Below, piece after piece: positions 44,088-52,453 of a stretch of DNA of 64,000 bases (position 1 is the stretch's first letter; each line of letters opens with the position of its first letter). The position numbers and the translations under genes are program-made. Source of the DNA: Bacillota bacterium (GTDB taxonomy: Bacteria; Bacillota; Clostridia; Acetivibrionales; DTU013); assembly GCA_023435305.1 (NCBI GenBank), contig JAEYRV010000004.1:1-64000 (forward strand), in the 5' to 3' direction. The notes under the pieces were generated by a model. That model searched no databases. It saw only the letters and a list, made by a program, of their open reading frames with translations, and was not told the DNA's origin.

Positions 44088-45683
44088 ATGGACAAAAGTT
44101 GGAAGACCGCTCTTAAGGCCGCTCTTATATATTTGGTTGCAGGAATTACATGGATACTGGTCACAGATACTATTATGTCCATGGTCACAAATGATCTGGA
44201 GGTCATAGGCAGGATAAGCCTTTTTAAGGGATGGATATTTGTAGCCTTATCCAGTCTTATAGTATTTATACTTGTATACAGAGCTCTTAAAAAATTGATG
44301 ACAGCAGAGACTGAGCTTTCAAAAGCCTATGATGATGTATCAAAGGCGAAGGATGAGATAACGACATCATATAATGAGCTGCTCAAAATGAAAAAAAAGC
44401 TGCATGACATGGCGTATTATGATCAGCTGACAGGTGTGAGAAACTGGTTATCACTGCAGGAAGACATTGATAGAGTTGTTGAGCTCAATGACAGGTTTGC
44501 AATGTTCTTTATTGATGTTGACAACTTTAAGTATGTAAATGATGCTTTGGGACAGGTTTTCGGAAACAAGGTGCTAAGGGGAATAACCGATCTGTTGACG
44601 GGCCTGATGGAGGAGAACTGCAGCCTGTACCGGCTGGGCGGCGATAAATTCGTGGTTTTGCAGTTCGGCGGGAATGGTCTGACCGATATGGAAGGCTTTG
44701 CGGTCAATATACTGAGGGGCTTTAAAAACCCTATAATGGCCGATGACAAGACCTTCTTCTTTACGGTGAGCATTGGCGTGGCATTGTATCCCGAGCATGG
44801 CAGGAATATGACGGAGCTGATCACGTGCTCGGAAATCGCGCTGAATAAGGCAAAGGAGTCGGGCAAAAACAGGATTGTTATATACAGCGAGCCCATGAAA
44901 TCGTCGGTCTACGAATGGATAGATACGGAAAAGTACCTGCGCAATGCCTTGACAAAAAATGAATTCGAGCTCTATTTCCAGCCGCAGATGGATGTTGCGG
45001 CTAATGAGATATCGGGTTTTGAAGCTCTTATCAGGTGGAGGAACGACGAAATGGGCTTTATTATGCCCAATAAGTTCCTTAAGGTAGCTGAGGATACTCA
45101 TATGATAGTTCCGATAGGGGAGTGGGTGCTCAGAAATGCATGTATTTTTCTTAAGAGGCTGCAGCAGGAAGGGTTCCCTAATAAGACCGTAGCGGTAAAT
45201 GTGTCCAGGATGCAGATCTTGCAGGATGATTTTGTCGGTAATGTAATGGAGTATATAGAAATGGCTGATGTCGATCCGCATAACCTTGAAATAGAGGTAT
45301 CGGAGTGCATTCTGATGGAGGCATATGATGTTGTGTCCAATAAGCTCAATGTCTTGAAGCAAAGGGGTGTCAGGGTCGCCATCGACAATTTCGGCAAGGG
45401 CTATTCGGCCCTCAATTACCTGCACAGGCTGCCTATCACGACATTGAAATTGGACAGGACATATTCGGACATAATCGCATATGGTGAAAACAGCAGGATG
45501 CTGACGGATTTCATGGTCCGGGCAAGCAAAAGCGCCAACCTGAACATAGTAGGTGAAGGCGTTGAAACATCGGAGCAGTTCGATTATCTTGCCGGCCTCG
45601 GCTGCAACAGGCTCCAGGGATATTATGTGAGCAGACCGCTTCCCGAGAGGGAAGCAGTTAAAAAATTGCAGGCAGATGTTTAA
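44088..45683 (+). CDS. Membrane GGDEF/EAL protein with altered catalytic motifs
   Basis: This protein belongs to the cyclic-di-GMP family. Two N-terminal membrane helices (about 9-31 and 46-64) and a coiled coil (about 70-105) lead to a GGDEF domain (about 108-270) and an EAL domain (about 285-530). The GGDEF signature reads GGDKF (residues 184-188), so cyclase activity is doubtful. The EAL domain keeps FQPQMD, E312-A-L, VNVS, KLDR and GEGVET. Its DDFG motif is DNFG (Asp433-Asn434), which should weaken metal binding. It may act as a sensor or a weak phosphodiesterase. It starts 56 bases after the sensor kinase and is probably co-transcribed with it. Confidence 0.87.
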   Translation: MDKSWKTALKAALIYLVAGITWILVTDTIMSMVTNDLEVIGRISLFKGWIFVALSSLIVFILVYRALKKLMTAETELSKAYDDVSKAKDEITTSYNELLKMKKKLHDMAYYDQLTGVRNWLSLQEDIDRVVELNDRFAMFFIDVDNFKYVNDALGQVFGNKVLRGITDLLTGLMEENCSLYRLGGDKFVVLQFGGNGLTDMEGFAVNILRGFKNPIMADDKTFFFTVSIGVALYPEHGRNMTELITCSEIALNKAKESGKNRIVIYSEPMKSSVYEWIDTEKYLRNALTKNEFELYFQPQMDVAANEISGFEALIRWRNDEMGFIMPNKFLKVAEDTHMIVPIGEWVLRNACIFLKRLQQEGFPNKTVAVNVSRMQILQDDFVGNVMEYIEMADVDPHNLEIEVSECILMEAYDVVSNKLNVLKQRGVRVAIDNFGKGYSALNYLHRLPITTLKLDRTYSDIIAYGENSRMLTDFMVRASKSANLNIVGEGVETSEQFDYLAGLGCNRLQGYYVSRPLPEREAVKKLQADV

Positions 45684-45736
45684 AACAAAAGGCGGCATTA
45701 TAATGGATCGATCATGATCCGCAATAATGCCGCCTG
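45684..45736 (-). terminator. Terminator shared by convergent genes
   Basis: GGCGGCATTAT (45691-45701) pairs with ATAATGCCGCC (45724-45734), with an inner GGATC/GATCC stem. On the minus strand the hairpin is followed by TTTTGTTTT, so it mainly ends the hypothetical gene at 45770-46087. It can also stop the GGDEF/EAL transcript. Confidence 0.75.
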
Positions 45737-45769
45737 TTGACTGTACAGGATATTATGAAGGCCGTCTTT

Positions 45770-46087
45770 TTAAGACATGTCAAGACTTCTTGCGCTGCGT
45801 TCGACCTTCTTCTTTTTTGATGCCTCTTCGTAGTTTTCACCCTCGACTATTTTTGAAGCGACATGGGCCTTTTCGACTACCATATCCATTAGAATGTTCC
45901 TGATGTCGCCTTCCGGTTCTTCAAGCTCAAAATATTTCTTGAGTTCACTGATAAAGGAGCTTTTCTCAAGGTCATCCATATCGATGGATCTCGATTTTCC
46001 CGGAGCGTCGAGGATGAACTGGCCCTTATAGCTGTACTCGTCTTCCGTGATGTGCAATCCTGAAAGGATCAATTGATTTGTTTTCAT
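45770..46087 (-). CDS. Hypothetical acidic protein, 105 residues
   Basis: I do not recognise this protein. On the minus strand GGGGAGGG precedes the ATG by 5 bases, a very strong ribosome binding site, and a terminator follows, so it is a real gene. The product starts MKTNQLILSGLHITEDEYSY and is rich in Glu, Asp and Lys. Predicted helices include DLEKSSFISELKKYFELEE (about 39-57). It has a basic patch, KKKKVERSARS, near the end. There is no signal peptide or membrane segment. It is divergent from the oxaloacetate decarboxylase operon, and the 384 bases between them hold both promoters. Confidence 0.72.
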   Translation of the reverse strand: MKTNQLILSGLHITEDEYSYKGQFILDAPGKSRSIDMDDLEKSSFISELKKYFELEEPEGDIRNILMDMVVEKAHVASKIVEGENYEEASKKKKVERSARSLDMS

Positions 46088-46416
46088 ATTTACCCTCCCC
46101 TAAAATTTTATGCAGAGCAGTTAATTAAGTATGCCACGCAGAATAGTTCCAGCGGAGTTCAATGTGCTAAAACTGCGGATTAATCGTTCTGTACGGGCAC
46201 AGTGATGCAGAAGTATTTCTTCTATTCAATTTTACCATCTGAATGCACCTTTTAAAACGCTTTTTGTGTAATAATACAAAATTTCTTTTTTTGTATGTGA
46301 GTATATTGACTTTTTGACAGATTAATTTATAATTAAATAGATTATGCGTTAAAATTTTAACAGTCGCCGATGGGGCGAAAAATGTCGTTTTTAATAGTAT
46401 TACCACATATTTAATG

Positions 46417-46445
46417 TTACACAAGTTATCAATAATTGTTATAAT
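46417..46445 (+). promoter_or_regulatory. Promoter of the oxaloacetate decarboxylase operon
   Basis: TTACAC (46417-46422) and TATAAT (46440-46445) are 17 bases apart, and the -10 box is extended with TGT. The rest of the 46088-46416 gap is A/T-rich and shows no other element I can name. Confidence 0.65.
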
Positions 46446-46471
46446 AAAATATCGAAGGAGTTGAAGCATTT

Positions 46472-47869
46472 ATGGGTACAAATCAGGGTATGAGAAAAGT
46501 AAGTATTACCGAAACAGTTTTGAGAGATGCAAACCAGTCGTTGATTGCTACGAGAATGCCGTTTTCCGACATGGAAGATATACTGGGAGCACTTGACGAT
46601 GCAGGCTACTATTCGCTTGAGTGCTGGGGCGGTGCAACGTTTGATTCCTGTCTCAGATATTTGAATGAGGATCCGTGGCAGAGGCTTGAGAAGATCAGGA
46701 GCAAGGTAAAGAAGACCAAGCTGCAGATGCTTTTGCGCGGACAGAATATACTGGGCTACAAGCATTATTCCGACGAGGCCGTACGTAAATTCGTCGCACA
46801 GTCGGTTGAGAGCGGCATGGATATTTTCAGGATATTTGACGCTTTGAATGATTTCAGGAACATAGAGACTGCAGTTGACGAGACCAAGAAACGCAAAGCA
46901 CATGCACAGGGCTGCATTTGCTATACTACAAGCCCGATACACAACCTTGAGAATTATGCAAAGATGGTCAAGCAGCTCGAGGGAATGGGCGTGGATTCGA
47001 TCTGCATCAAGGATATGGCCGGTATTATGGGACCTCAGGAGGCTTATGACCTGATAAAGACTATCAAAGAGACAGTTAAGCTTCCCGTTTACCTGCATAC
47101 TCATTCTACTACAGGATTAGGACCTATTACACAGGCAAAGGCTGTCGAAGCTGGCTGCGACGGGATCGACTGTGCGATATCCTCATTCTCCGGCGGCACA
47201 TCACAGCCGTCCACAGAGACAATGAATTATGCACTGAAGCAGATGGGTTATACAACAGGATTGAATGACAGTGTTCTGAAGAAGATAAATGACTATTTCA
47301 AGCCTATTAAATCGAAATATATCGTATCTGGACAGATGGATGCATTTGTAATGGGCACCGAGACTGATGCACTTGTTTATCAGGTGCCGGGCGGCATGCT
47401 TTCCAACCTTATAGCCCAGCTGAAGGCTCAGAACGCTATGGACAGGCTGGATGAGGTTCTTGAGGAAACACCCAGGGTAAGGAAGGATCTGGGATATCCT
47501 CCGCTGGTTACTCCCATGAGCCAGATGGTTGGTGTCCAGGCCGCTTCAAATGTTCTTGCAGGTGAAAGGTATAAGAATGTATCAAAGGAAGTCAAGGCTT
47601 ATTTGAGAGGCGAATATGGCAAGGCACCCGGCGAGATAGATCCGGAGCTGGTCAAAAAGGTACTTGGCGATGAGAAGCCAATCGAAGGAAGGTTTGCAGA
47701 CACTCTGGAGCCGGAATTTGAAAAGGCTAAGGCAAAGCTCGGTAAGCTGGCAAGAAGCGATAAGGATGTGCTGTCTTATATAGCATTCCCGCAGATTGCC
47801 GAGAAGTTCCTCAATGACAGGGAAGAGAGTACTACTACGACGGTTTCATATTCGATCGTTAAAAAGTAA
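46472..47869 (+). CDS. oadA: Oxaloacetate decarboxylase alpha subunit (carboxyltransferase; pyruvate carboxylase subunit B type)
   Basis: This cytoplasmic barrel enzyme moves the carboxyl group of oxaloacetate to biotin on the carrier protein. The core motif ITETVLRDANQSLIATRM (about 12-29) and GGATFDSCLRYLNEDPW define the family, as does the metal-site region YLHTHSTTG (about 209). The 465 residues include the partner-binding C-terminal domain. The usual C-terminal biotin domain is absent and is supplied as a separate gene two positions downstream. GAAGGAG precedes the ATG. The operon runs alpha, gamma-like, biotin carrier, beta. Confidence 0.93.
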   Translation: MGTNQGMRKVSITETVLRDANQSLIATRMPFSDMEDILGALDDAGYYSLECWGGATFDSCLRYLNEDPWQRLEKIRSKVKKTKLQMLLRGQNILGYKHYSDEAVRKFVAQSVESGMDIFRIFDALNDFRNIETAVDETKKRKAHAQGCICYTTSPIHNLENYAKMVKQLEGMGVDSICIKDMAGIMGPQEAYDLIKTIKETVKLPVYLHTHSTTGLGPITQAKAVEAGCDGIDCAISSFSGGTSQPSTETMNYALKQMGYTTGLNDSVLKKINDYFKPIKSKYIVSGQMDAFVMGTETDALVYQVPGGMLSNLIAQLKAQNAMDRLDEVLEETPRVRKDLGYPPLVTPMSQMVGVQAASNVLAGERYKNVSKEVKAYLRGEYGKAPGEIDPELVKKVLGDEKPIEGRFADTLEPEFEKAKAKLGKLARSDKDVLSYIAFPQIAEKFLNDREESTTTTVSYSIVKK

Positions 47870-47881
47870 GGGAGGGTTAGT

Positions 47882-48226
47882 ATGTCTATATTTGAGAGCC
47901 TGGTTGTCGGTCTTATATGTATATCGATAGTGTTTGCTGTATTGGCAACACTCTATATTATGATAAGTATATTATCAAAGGCTTTGGCTGGCTCAGGCAA
48001 AAAGAGTAAGGCTGCTGAAACAGTCGAGGTTCCGGTGACCGATCAGGTATCGGAGTTGAATGCGGCACAGGAACAGACGGCAGCTGCGGCAGATTATTCG
48101 GCCGGTGAACTGAAACTGAAGAATGTGGATGAAAAGACAGCAGCCATGATTATGGCCATAGTCAGTCACGAATCAAAGATACCGCTCAATGAGCTGGTGT
48201 TTAAATCAATAAGCGCAGCAGAGTGA
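47882..48226 (+). CDS. oadG: OadG-like gamma subunit
   Basis: The small gamma subunit anchors the carboxyltransferase to the membrane beta subunit. The 114-residue protein has one N-terminal membrane helix (LVVGLICISIVFAVLATLYIM, residues about 7-27), a charged and Ala-rich hinge, and a C-terminal domain with AAMIMAIVSHESKIP (about 86-100). Its size and its place between the alpha subunit and the biotin carrier define it. GGGAGG stands before the ATG, 12 bases after oadA. Confidence 0.87.
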   Translation: MSIFESLVVGLICISIVFAVLATLYIMISILSKALAGSGKKSKAAETVEVPVTDQVSELNAAQEQTAAAADYSAGELKLKNVDEKTAAMIMAIVSHESKIPLNELVFKSISAAE

Positions 48227-48276
48227 TAGCTAAGCTGATAAACTGAATTTCTTTGAGATATGGAGTGGAGGTCAAT

Positions 48277-48684
48277 ATGAAGTATATAGTTACGATAAAC
48301 AATAAAGAGTACGAAGTCGAAGTTGAAAAAGGTCAGGCAGCTGTAGTTGGTTCAAGGACAGTTGCACCAGTTGCTGCTCAGCCGGCTCCGGCACCAGTTG
48401 CTGCTCCTGCAGCACCGGTACAGGCTGCACCTGCAGCCGCTCCTGCTCCCGCACCTGTTGCGGTTGGCAGCGGAGAGGCCATAAAAGCACCGATGCCGGG
48501 AACGATCCTGGATGTTAAGGTCACTGCCGGAACTAAGGTCAAAAAGGGTCAGGTTATTTTGATACTCGAAGCAATGAAGATGGAAAATGAAATAGTAGCA
48601 CCGATCGACGGTACAGTTGCACAAATTCAGGCCGCAAAGGGTTCATCCGTAAATACGGGAGATATCCTTGCTGTCATACAGTAG
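48277..48684 (+). CDS. Biotin carboxyl carrier protein of the sodium pump
   Basis: This carries the carboxyl-biotin between the carboxyltransferase and the membrane decarboxylase. The short N-terminal part (KYIVTINNKEYEVEVE) is joined by a flexible Ala-Pro-rich linker (about 37-65) to the biotinyl domain. Its EAMKMEN motif holds the biotin-accepting Lys101. The start at 48277 has GGAGG 6 bases upstream; an earlier in-frame start at 48253 does not. The 135-residue size fits separate carrier subunits such as MmdC. Confidence 0.94.
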   Translation: MKYIVTINNKEYEVEVEKGQAAVVGSRTVAPVAAQPAPAPVAAPAAPVQAAPAAAPAPAPVAVGSGEAIKAPMPGTILDVKVTAGTKVKKGQVILILEAMKMENEIVAPIDGTVAQIQAAKGSSVNTGDILAVIQ

Positions 48685-48698
48685 AGAGGTGACAAATA

Positions 48699-49838
48699 AT
48701 GTTTTTTGATGCAATAAAGACTATATTACAGGATTCAGGTTTTGCTGCCATAACAGTGCAGCAATGTATTATGATAGCTGTAGCTTGCGTTCTTGTTTAC
48801 CTCGCTATAGTGAAGAAATTCGAACCGCTGCTGCTTTTGCCTATCGCTTTTGGCGTATTGCTGGCAAACCTTCCTCTGACAGGCTTGATGAGTGCTGCGC
48901 CGGAAGGTTCGAAGGACCCGGGAGGATTATTGTATTATCTGTACCAGGGAGTTAAGCTGGGAATTTATCCTTCTCTGATATTTCTGGGCATAGGTGCCAT
49001 GACTGACTTCGGTCCGCTGATTGCAAGACCTTCAAGCCTTTTTATGGGTGCAGGCGCTCAGTTTGGTATATCAATAGCATTTATTATTGCTATTGCCCTT
49101 GGATTCAGCCCCCAGGAAGCAGGTTCCATCGGTATAATAGGCGGCGCTGACGGCCCGACAGCTATTTACCTCACTACAAGGCTTGCTCCGGATCTATTGC
49201 CGGCTATCGCCATCGCGGCGTATTCGTATATGGCGCTGATCCCATTGATACAGCCGCCTCTTATGAGGCTGCTGACAACCAAGAAGGAAAGGGAAATCAA
49301 GATGGAACAGCTCAGGGAAGTTTCCAAGCTGGAGAAAATCATTTTCCCGATCGCAGTAACGATCTTCTGCGTATTGCTTCTGCCTTCTGTTGCACCGCTT
49401 ATTGGAATGCTCATGCTGGGTAACCTGTTCAGGGAATCCGGTGTTGTAGAGAGACTGTCCAATACAGCACAGAATGCTATGATCAATATAGTTACAATAT
49501 TCCTCGGTACTACAGTCGGAGCGACCGCAGTAGGAGAGAATTTCCTCAGACCTCAGACGCTCATGATTATAGGATTGGGACTTACTGCTTTCATGTTCAG
49601 TACAGTCGGCGGGCTTTTAATTGGTAAGTTAATGTGCGTAATCACAAAAGGAAAGATCAACCCGTTGATCGGTTCGGCAGGTGTATCTGCTGTGCCAATG
49701 GCAGCAAGGGTATCCCAGGTGGAAGGGCAGAAGGCCAATCCAACCAACTTCCTTCTCATGCATGCCATGGGACCTAACGTGGCTGGAGTTATAGGCTCGG
49801 CAGTTGCTGCAGGTGTTCTGCTTGCGCTGTTCGGCTGA
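48699..49838 (+). CDS. oadB: Sodium-translocating decarboxylase beta subunit
   Basis: This integral membrane protein decarboxylates carboxyl-biotin and drives sodium out of the cell, so the operon turns decarboxylation into an ion gradient. The 379 residues contain about nine or ten membrane segments. The family motif GIIGGADGPTAIYLTTRLAP lies near residue 147, and SAGVSAVPMAARVSQVEGQ near residue 328. GAGAGGTG precedes the ATG. It is the last gene of the operon, and a strong terminator follows. Confidence 0.95.
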   Translation: MFFDAIKTILQDSGFAAITVQQCIMIAVACVLVYLAIVKKFEPLLLLPIAFGVLLANLPLTGLMSAAPEGSKDPGGLLYYLYQGVKLGIYPSLIFLGIGAMTDFGPLIARPSSLFMGAGAQFGISIAFIIAIALGFSPQEAGSIGIIGGADGPTAIYLTTRLAPDLLPAIAIAAYSYMALIPLIQPPLMRLLTTKKEREIKMEQLREVSKLEKIIFPIAVTIFCVLLLPSVAPLIGMLMLGNLFRESGVVERLSNTAQNAMINIVTIFLGTTVGATAVGENFLRPQTLMIIGLGLTAFMFSTVGGLLIGKLMCVITKGKINPLIGSAGVSAVPMAARVSQVEGQKANPTNFLLMHAMGPNVAGVIGSAVAAGVLLALFG

Positions 49839-49865
49839 TATCTGTAAATAATTGATTGAATATAG

Positions 49866-49902
49866 TATCATGGGGTTTGTCAGACCCCATGATATTTTTT
49901 TG
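49866..49902 (+). terminator. Terminator of the oad operon
   Basis: TATCATGGGGT (49866-49876) pairs with ACCCCATGATA (49884-49894), followed by seven T. Confidence 0.92.
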
Positions 49903-49937
49903 CCAAGTTTTTTATTCGCTTTTTCGATAAAAAACTA

Positions 49938-49967
49938 TTGCATTTGATATGAGCTATGTGCTATAAT
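49938..49967 (+). promoter_or_regulatory. Promoter of the tRNA gene
   Basis: TTGCAT (49938-49943) and TATAAT (49962-49967) are 18 bases apart, and the tRNA begins 19 bases later. Confidence 0.6.
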
Positions 49968-49985
49968 AACCACTGTCGCCGATAT

Positions 49986-50059
49986 TGCGGGATTGTGTAA
50001 GGGTAGCACTACTGACTCTGGATCAGTCTGTCTGGGTTCAAATCCTAGTCCCGCAGCCA
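49986..50059 (+). tRNA. tRNA-Gln (CUG anticodon)
   Basis: The acceptor stem TGCGGGA (49986-49992) pairs with TCCCGCA (50049-50055), followed by G and an encoded CCA. The D arm is GTG/CAC. The anticodon stem ACTGA/TCAGT encloses the loop CTCTGGA with anticodon CTG. The T arm is CTGGG TTCAAAT CCTAG. It reads CAG codons. It is a single-gene unit with its own promoter and terminator. Confidence 0.92.
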
Positions 50060-50062
50060 AAA

Positions 50063-50093
50063 AATCTCCGGTTAAAAAGACCGGAGATTTTTT
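50063..50093 (+). terminator. Terminator of tRNA-Gln
   Basis: AATCTCCGGT (50063-50072) pairs with ACCGGAGATT (50080-50089), followed by T. The following stretch to about 50350 is non-coding. It holds a small hairpin, GAGCC/GGCTC near 50162-50178, and nothing else I can name. Confidence 0.9.
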
Positions 50094-50355
50094 ATTGCCG
50101 TTATTGATTTATCTCGGAATAGTATTGCTCTGTCAGTGGAAAAATCCCTGAAAAGGAAATATAGAGCCTTTCGGCTCCATATCATCACAATTTTATTTAT
50201 CCGGGTAAACAAAAGAGAATCGTTCTATGAACGAGTAAGTTTATTATACTAGTGCTTATTTACCATGTCAATAAGAAGATAGACCTATTTTTTCCTGTTT
50301 ATTATTATTGATTTTTATTGATTTGGGAATTTGCAGTCACATTTCTTTTTGTGTT

Positions 50356-50383
50356 TTGCAAATATGCCATTAAGTGCTATAAT
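50356..50383 (+). promoter_or_regulatory. Promoter of rnjA
   Basis: TTGCAA (50356-50361) and TATAAT (50378-50383) are 16 bases apart. The gene starts 107 bases downstream, leaving an untranslated leader of about 100 bases. Confidence 0.6.
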
Positions 50384-50490
50384 ATGTAAGGCGGCTTATT
50401 TGCGGTCAGTTTTATTGGATACATATTGTAGGTTTTAATGTTGAGAATAAATATATAATTTATAATTAAAGTTGGTTTTGGAGGTTTAAG

Positions 50491-52158
50491 GTGTCAAAGA
50501 ATAAAAAGAAGTTAAAAGTAATACCGCTTGGCGGATTACAGGAAATAGGCAAAAATATCACGGTATTCGAATATGGCGAAGAGATTATCGTTGTGGACTG
50601 CGGGCTTGCTTTCCCGGAGGATGACATGCTCGGTATCGATCTTGTCATACCGGATATTTCGTATTTGACAAAAAATAGGGATAAGGTAAAGGGCGTTATC
50701 CTGACCCATGGTCACGAAGACCATATCGGCGGCATGCCATATTTCCTCAAGGAGATAAATGTTCCGGTTTACGGAACCAGGCTGACGCTGGGACTTTTGA
50801 AGTACAAGCTTGAGGAGCACGGCCTGCTGTCGGTGACTGAGCTGGTGGATGTGGAGCCGGGTGAGACGATACAGCTTGGCTCATTCAAGATCGAGTTCAT
50901 AAGGAGCAATCACAGCATCGCAGATGCAGTTTCGCTGGCGCTTCACACACCTGTAGGCATCGTTGTCCATACATCGGATTTTAAGATCGATTATACACCT
51001 ATAGAAGGTAAGGCAATAGATCTGGCCCGTTTTTCCGATCTGGGCAAAAAGGGCGTCTTGCTGCTGATGTGTGACAGTACGAATGCCGAGCGGCCTGGGT
51101 ATACTATGTCTGAAAGAACTGTCGGCGATACGTTTGAGGAAATATTTATCAACGCCAGGAGCAGGATCATCGTAGCAAGCTTTGCGTCCAATATACACAG
51201 GATACAGCAGGTGATCAACGCTGCTGCCAAGTTTGGCAGAAAGATCACTGTTGTCGGCAGGAGCATGGTGAATGTTGTAAATGTGGCAATGGAGCTGGGT
51301 TATCTAAATGTGCCGGAAGGTATGATGATAGATGTGGATCTCATAGACAAGTACCCGCCTGAGAAGATCGTCATTATAACGACGGGAAGCCAGGGAGAGC
51401 CAATGTCGGCATTGTCAAGGATGGCTGTCAATGAGCATAAAAAGGTGGAGATCGAACCGGGCGACCTGATAATCATTTCCGCGTCTCCCATACCGGGCAA
51501 TGAGAAACCGATTTTCAGAGTTATAAACGAGCTGTTCAAAAAGGGAGCAGATGTCATATATGAGGCCCTTGCCGATGTCCATGTGTCAGGCCATGCCTGC
51601 CAGGAGGAGCTGAAGCTCATACACAATCTTGTGAGGCCGAAGTTCTTTATGCCGGTCCACGGCGAATACAGGCACCTCAAGCAGCATGCAAACCTGGCAA
51701 ACAAGATGGGCATGCCTACTGAGAATATTTTCATGATGGAGATCGGAAAGGTACTGGAGTTAAGTTCGGATTCCGCAAAAATAAACGGTATGGTCTCCTC
51801 CGGAAGAATACTTGTGGACGGCTTGGGAGTAGGGGATGTCGGCAGCATTGTGCTCAGGGACAGGAAGCTGCTGTCACAGGACGGACTGATCGTTGTGGTC
51901 ATAACGACAGAGAAGGAATCAGGACAGATCGTTGCGGGCCCGGATATCATTACGAGAGGATTCGTATATGTCAGGGAGTCCGAGGATCTGATCGGAAATG
52001 CCAAGGAAATCATTAAAAAGACCCTGGTCAAGCTTGAAGGGAAGAAGGGGAATGACTGGTCTGCGAAGAAGGGGATCATCAAGGACGATCTCAGGGAATA
52101 CCTGTATGAGAAGACCAAGCGCAAACCAATGATACTTCCGATTATTATGGAGATATAA
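50491..52158 (+). CDS. rnjA: Ribonuclease J
   Basis: RNase J is a metallo-beta-lactamase/beta-CASP enzyme with 5' exonuclease and endonuclease activity, central to mRNA decay in Firmicutes. The zinc-binding HGHEDHIGG starts at residue 73. CDSTNAERPGYTMSE and the beta-CASP region with SQGEPMSALSRMA (about residues 305-317) follow, and PVHGEYRHLKQH supplies further ligands (about 389-400). The 555 residues match RnjA. The start is GTG, set by GGAGG 6 bases before it. A terminator follows, facing convergent minus-strand genes. Confidence 0.95.
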   Translation: MSKNKKKLKVIPLGGLQEIGKNITVFEYGEEIIVVDCGLAFPEDDMLGIDLVIPDISYLTKNRDKVKGVILTHGHEDHIGGMPYFLKEINVPVYGTRLTLGLLKYKLEEHGLLSVTELVDVEPGETIQLGSFKIEFIRSNHSIADAVSLALHTPVGIVVHTSDFKIDYTPIEGKAIDLARFSDLGKKGVLLLMCDSTNAERPGYTMSERTVGDTFEEIFINARSRIIVASFASNIHRIQQVINAAAKFGRKITVVGRSMVNVVNVAMELGYLNVPEGMMIDVDLIDKYPPEKIVIITTGSQGEPMSALSRMAVNEHKKVEIEPGDLIIISASPIPGNEKPIFRVINELFKKGADVIYEALADVHVSGHACQEELKLIHNLVRPKFFMPVHGEYRHLKQHANLANKMGMPTENIFMMEIGKVLELSSDSAKINGMVSSGRILVDGLGVGDVGSIVLRDRKLLSQDGLIVVVITTEKESGQIVAGPDIITRGFVYVRESEDLIGNAKEIIKKTLVKLEGKKGNDWSAKKGIIKDDLREYLYEKTKRKPMILPIIMEI

Positions 52159-52197
52159 CAAAAAGATAAGAAGATGAAATCAGAGGATTAAAATGAA

Positions 52198-52249
52198 GGG
52201 GCGCTTTCACTGTGACATAAGCTTATTCACAGCGAAAACGCCCTTTTTT
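52198..52249 (+). terminator. Terminator after rnjA
   Basis: GGGCG, TTTC and CTGTG pair with CACAG, GAAA and CGCCC in a long hairpin (52198-52243) with two small bulges, followed by TTTTTT. Confidence 0.88.
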
Positions 52250-52275
52250 CATTTTGTTTCATTTATATGTATCAT

Positions 52276-52453
52276 TTCATTCCGAAAGGATTCTGACGGC
52301 TTCCTCGGCGGCTGACGCGGCGTCTGGAGTATATTTTACTCAGACAGGACTTTAACGGCTTCTTCAGCGGCTGATGCGGCATCAGGGGTATATTTTACTC
52401 AGGCAGGACTTTAACGGCTTCTTCAGCGGCTGATGCGGCATCAGGGGTATAAA
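52276..52453 (-). repeat. Three 59-bp copies of the corrinoid-protein gene 3' end
   Basis: Read on the minus strand, the true gene end YTPDAASAAEEAVKVLPE-stop is followed by a second copy, YTPDAASAAEEAVKVLSE-stop, and a third, YTPDAASAAEEAVRILSE-stop. They are spaced 59 bases apart, so each is in a different frame. The first two are nearly identical in DNA. The third differs at many third codon positions yet keeps the protein sequence. Confidence 0.92.

Noticed and set aside
44574..45698. 374-codon open frame on the minus strand opposite the GGDEF/EAL gene
   Set aside because: Antisense shadow of a clearly conserved coding sequence; no ribosome binding site.
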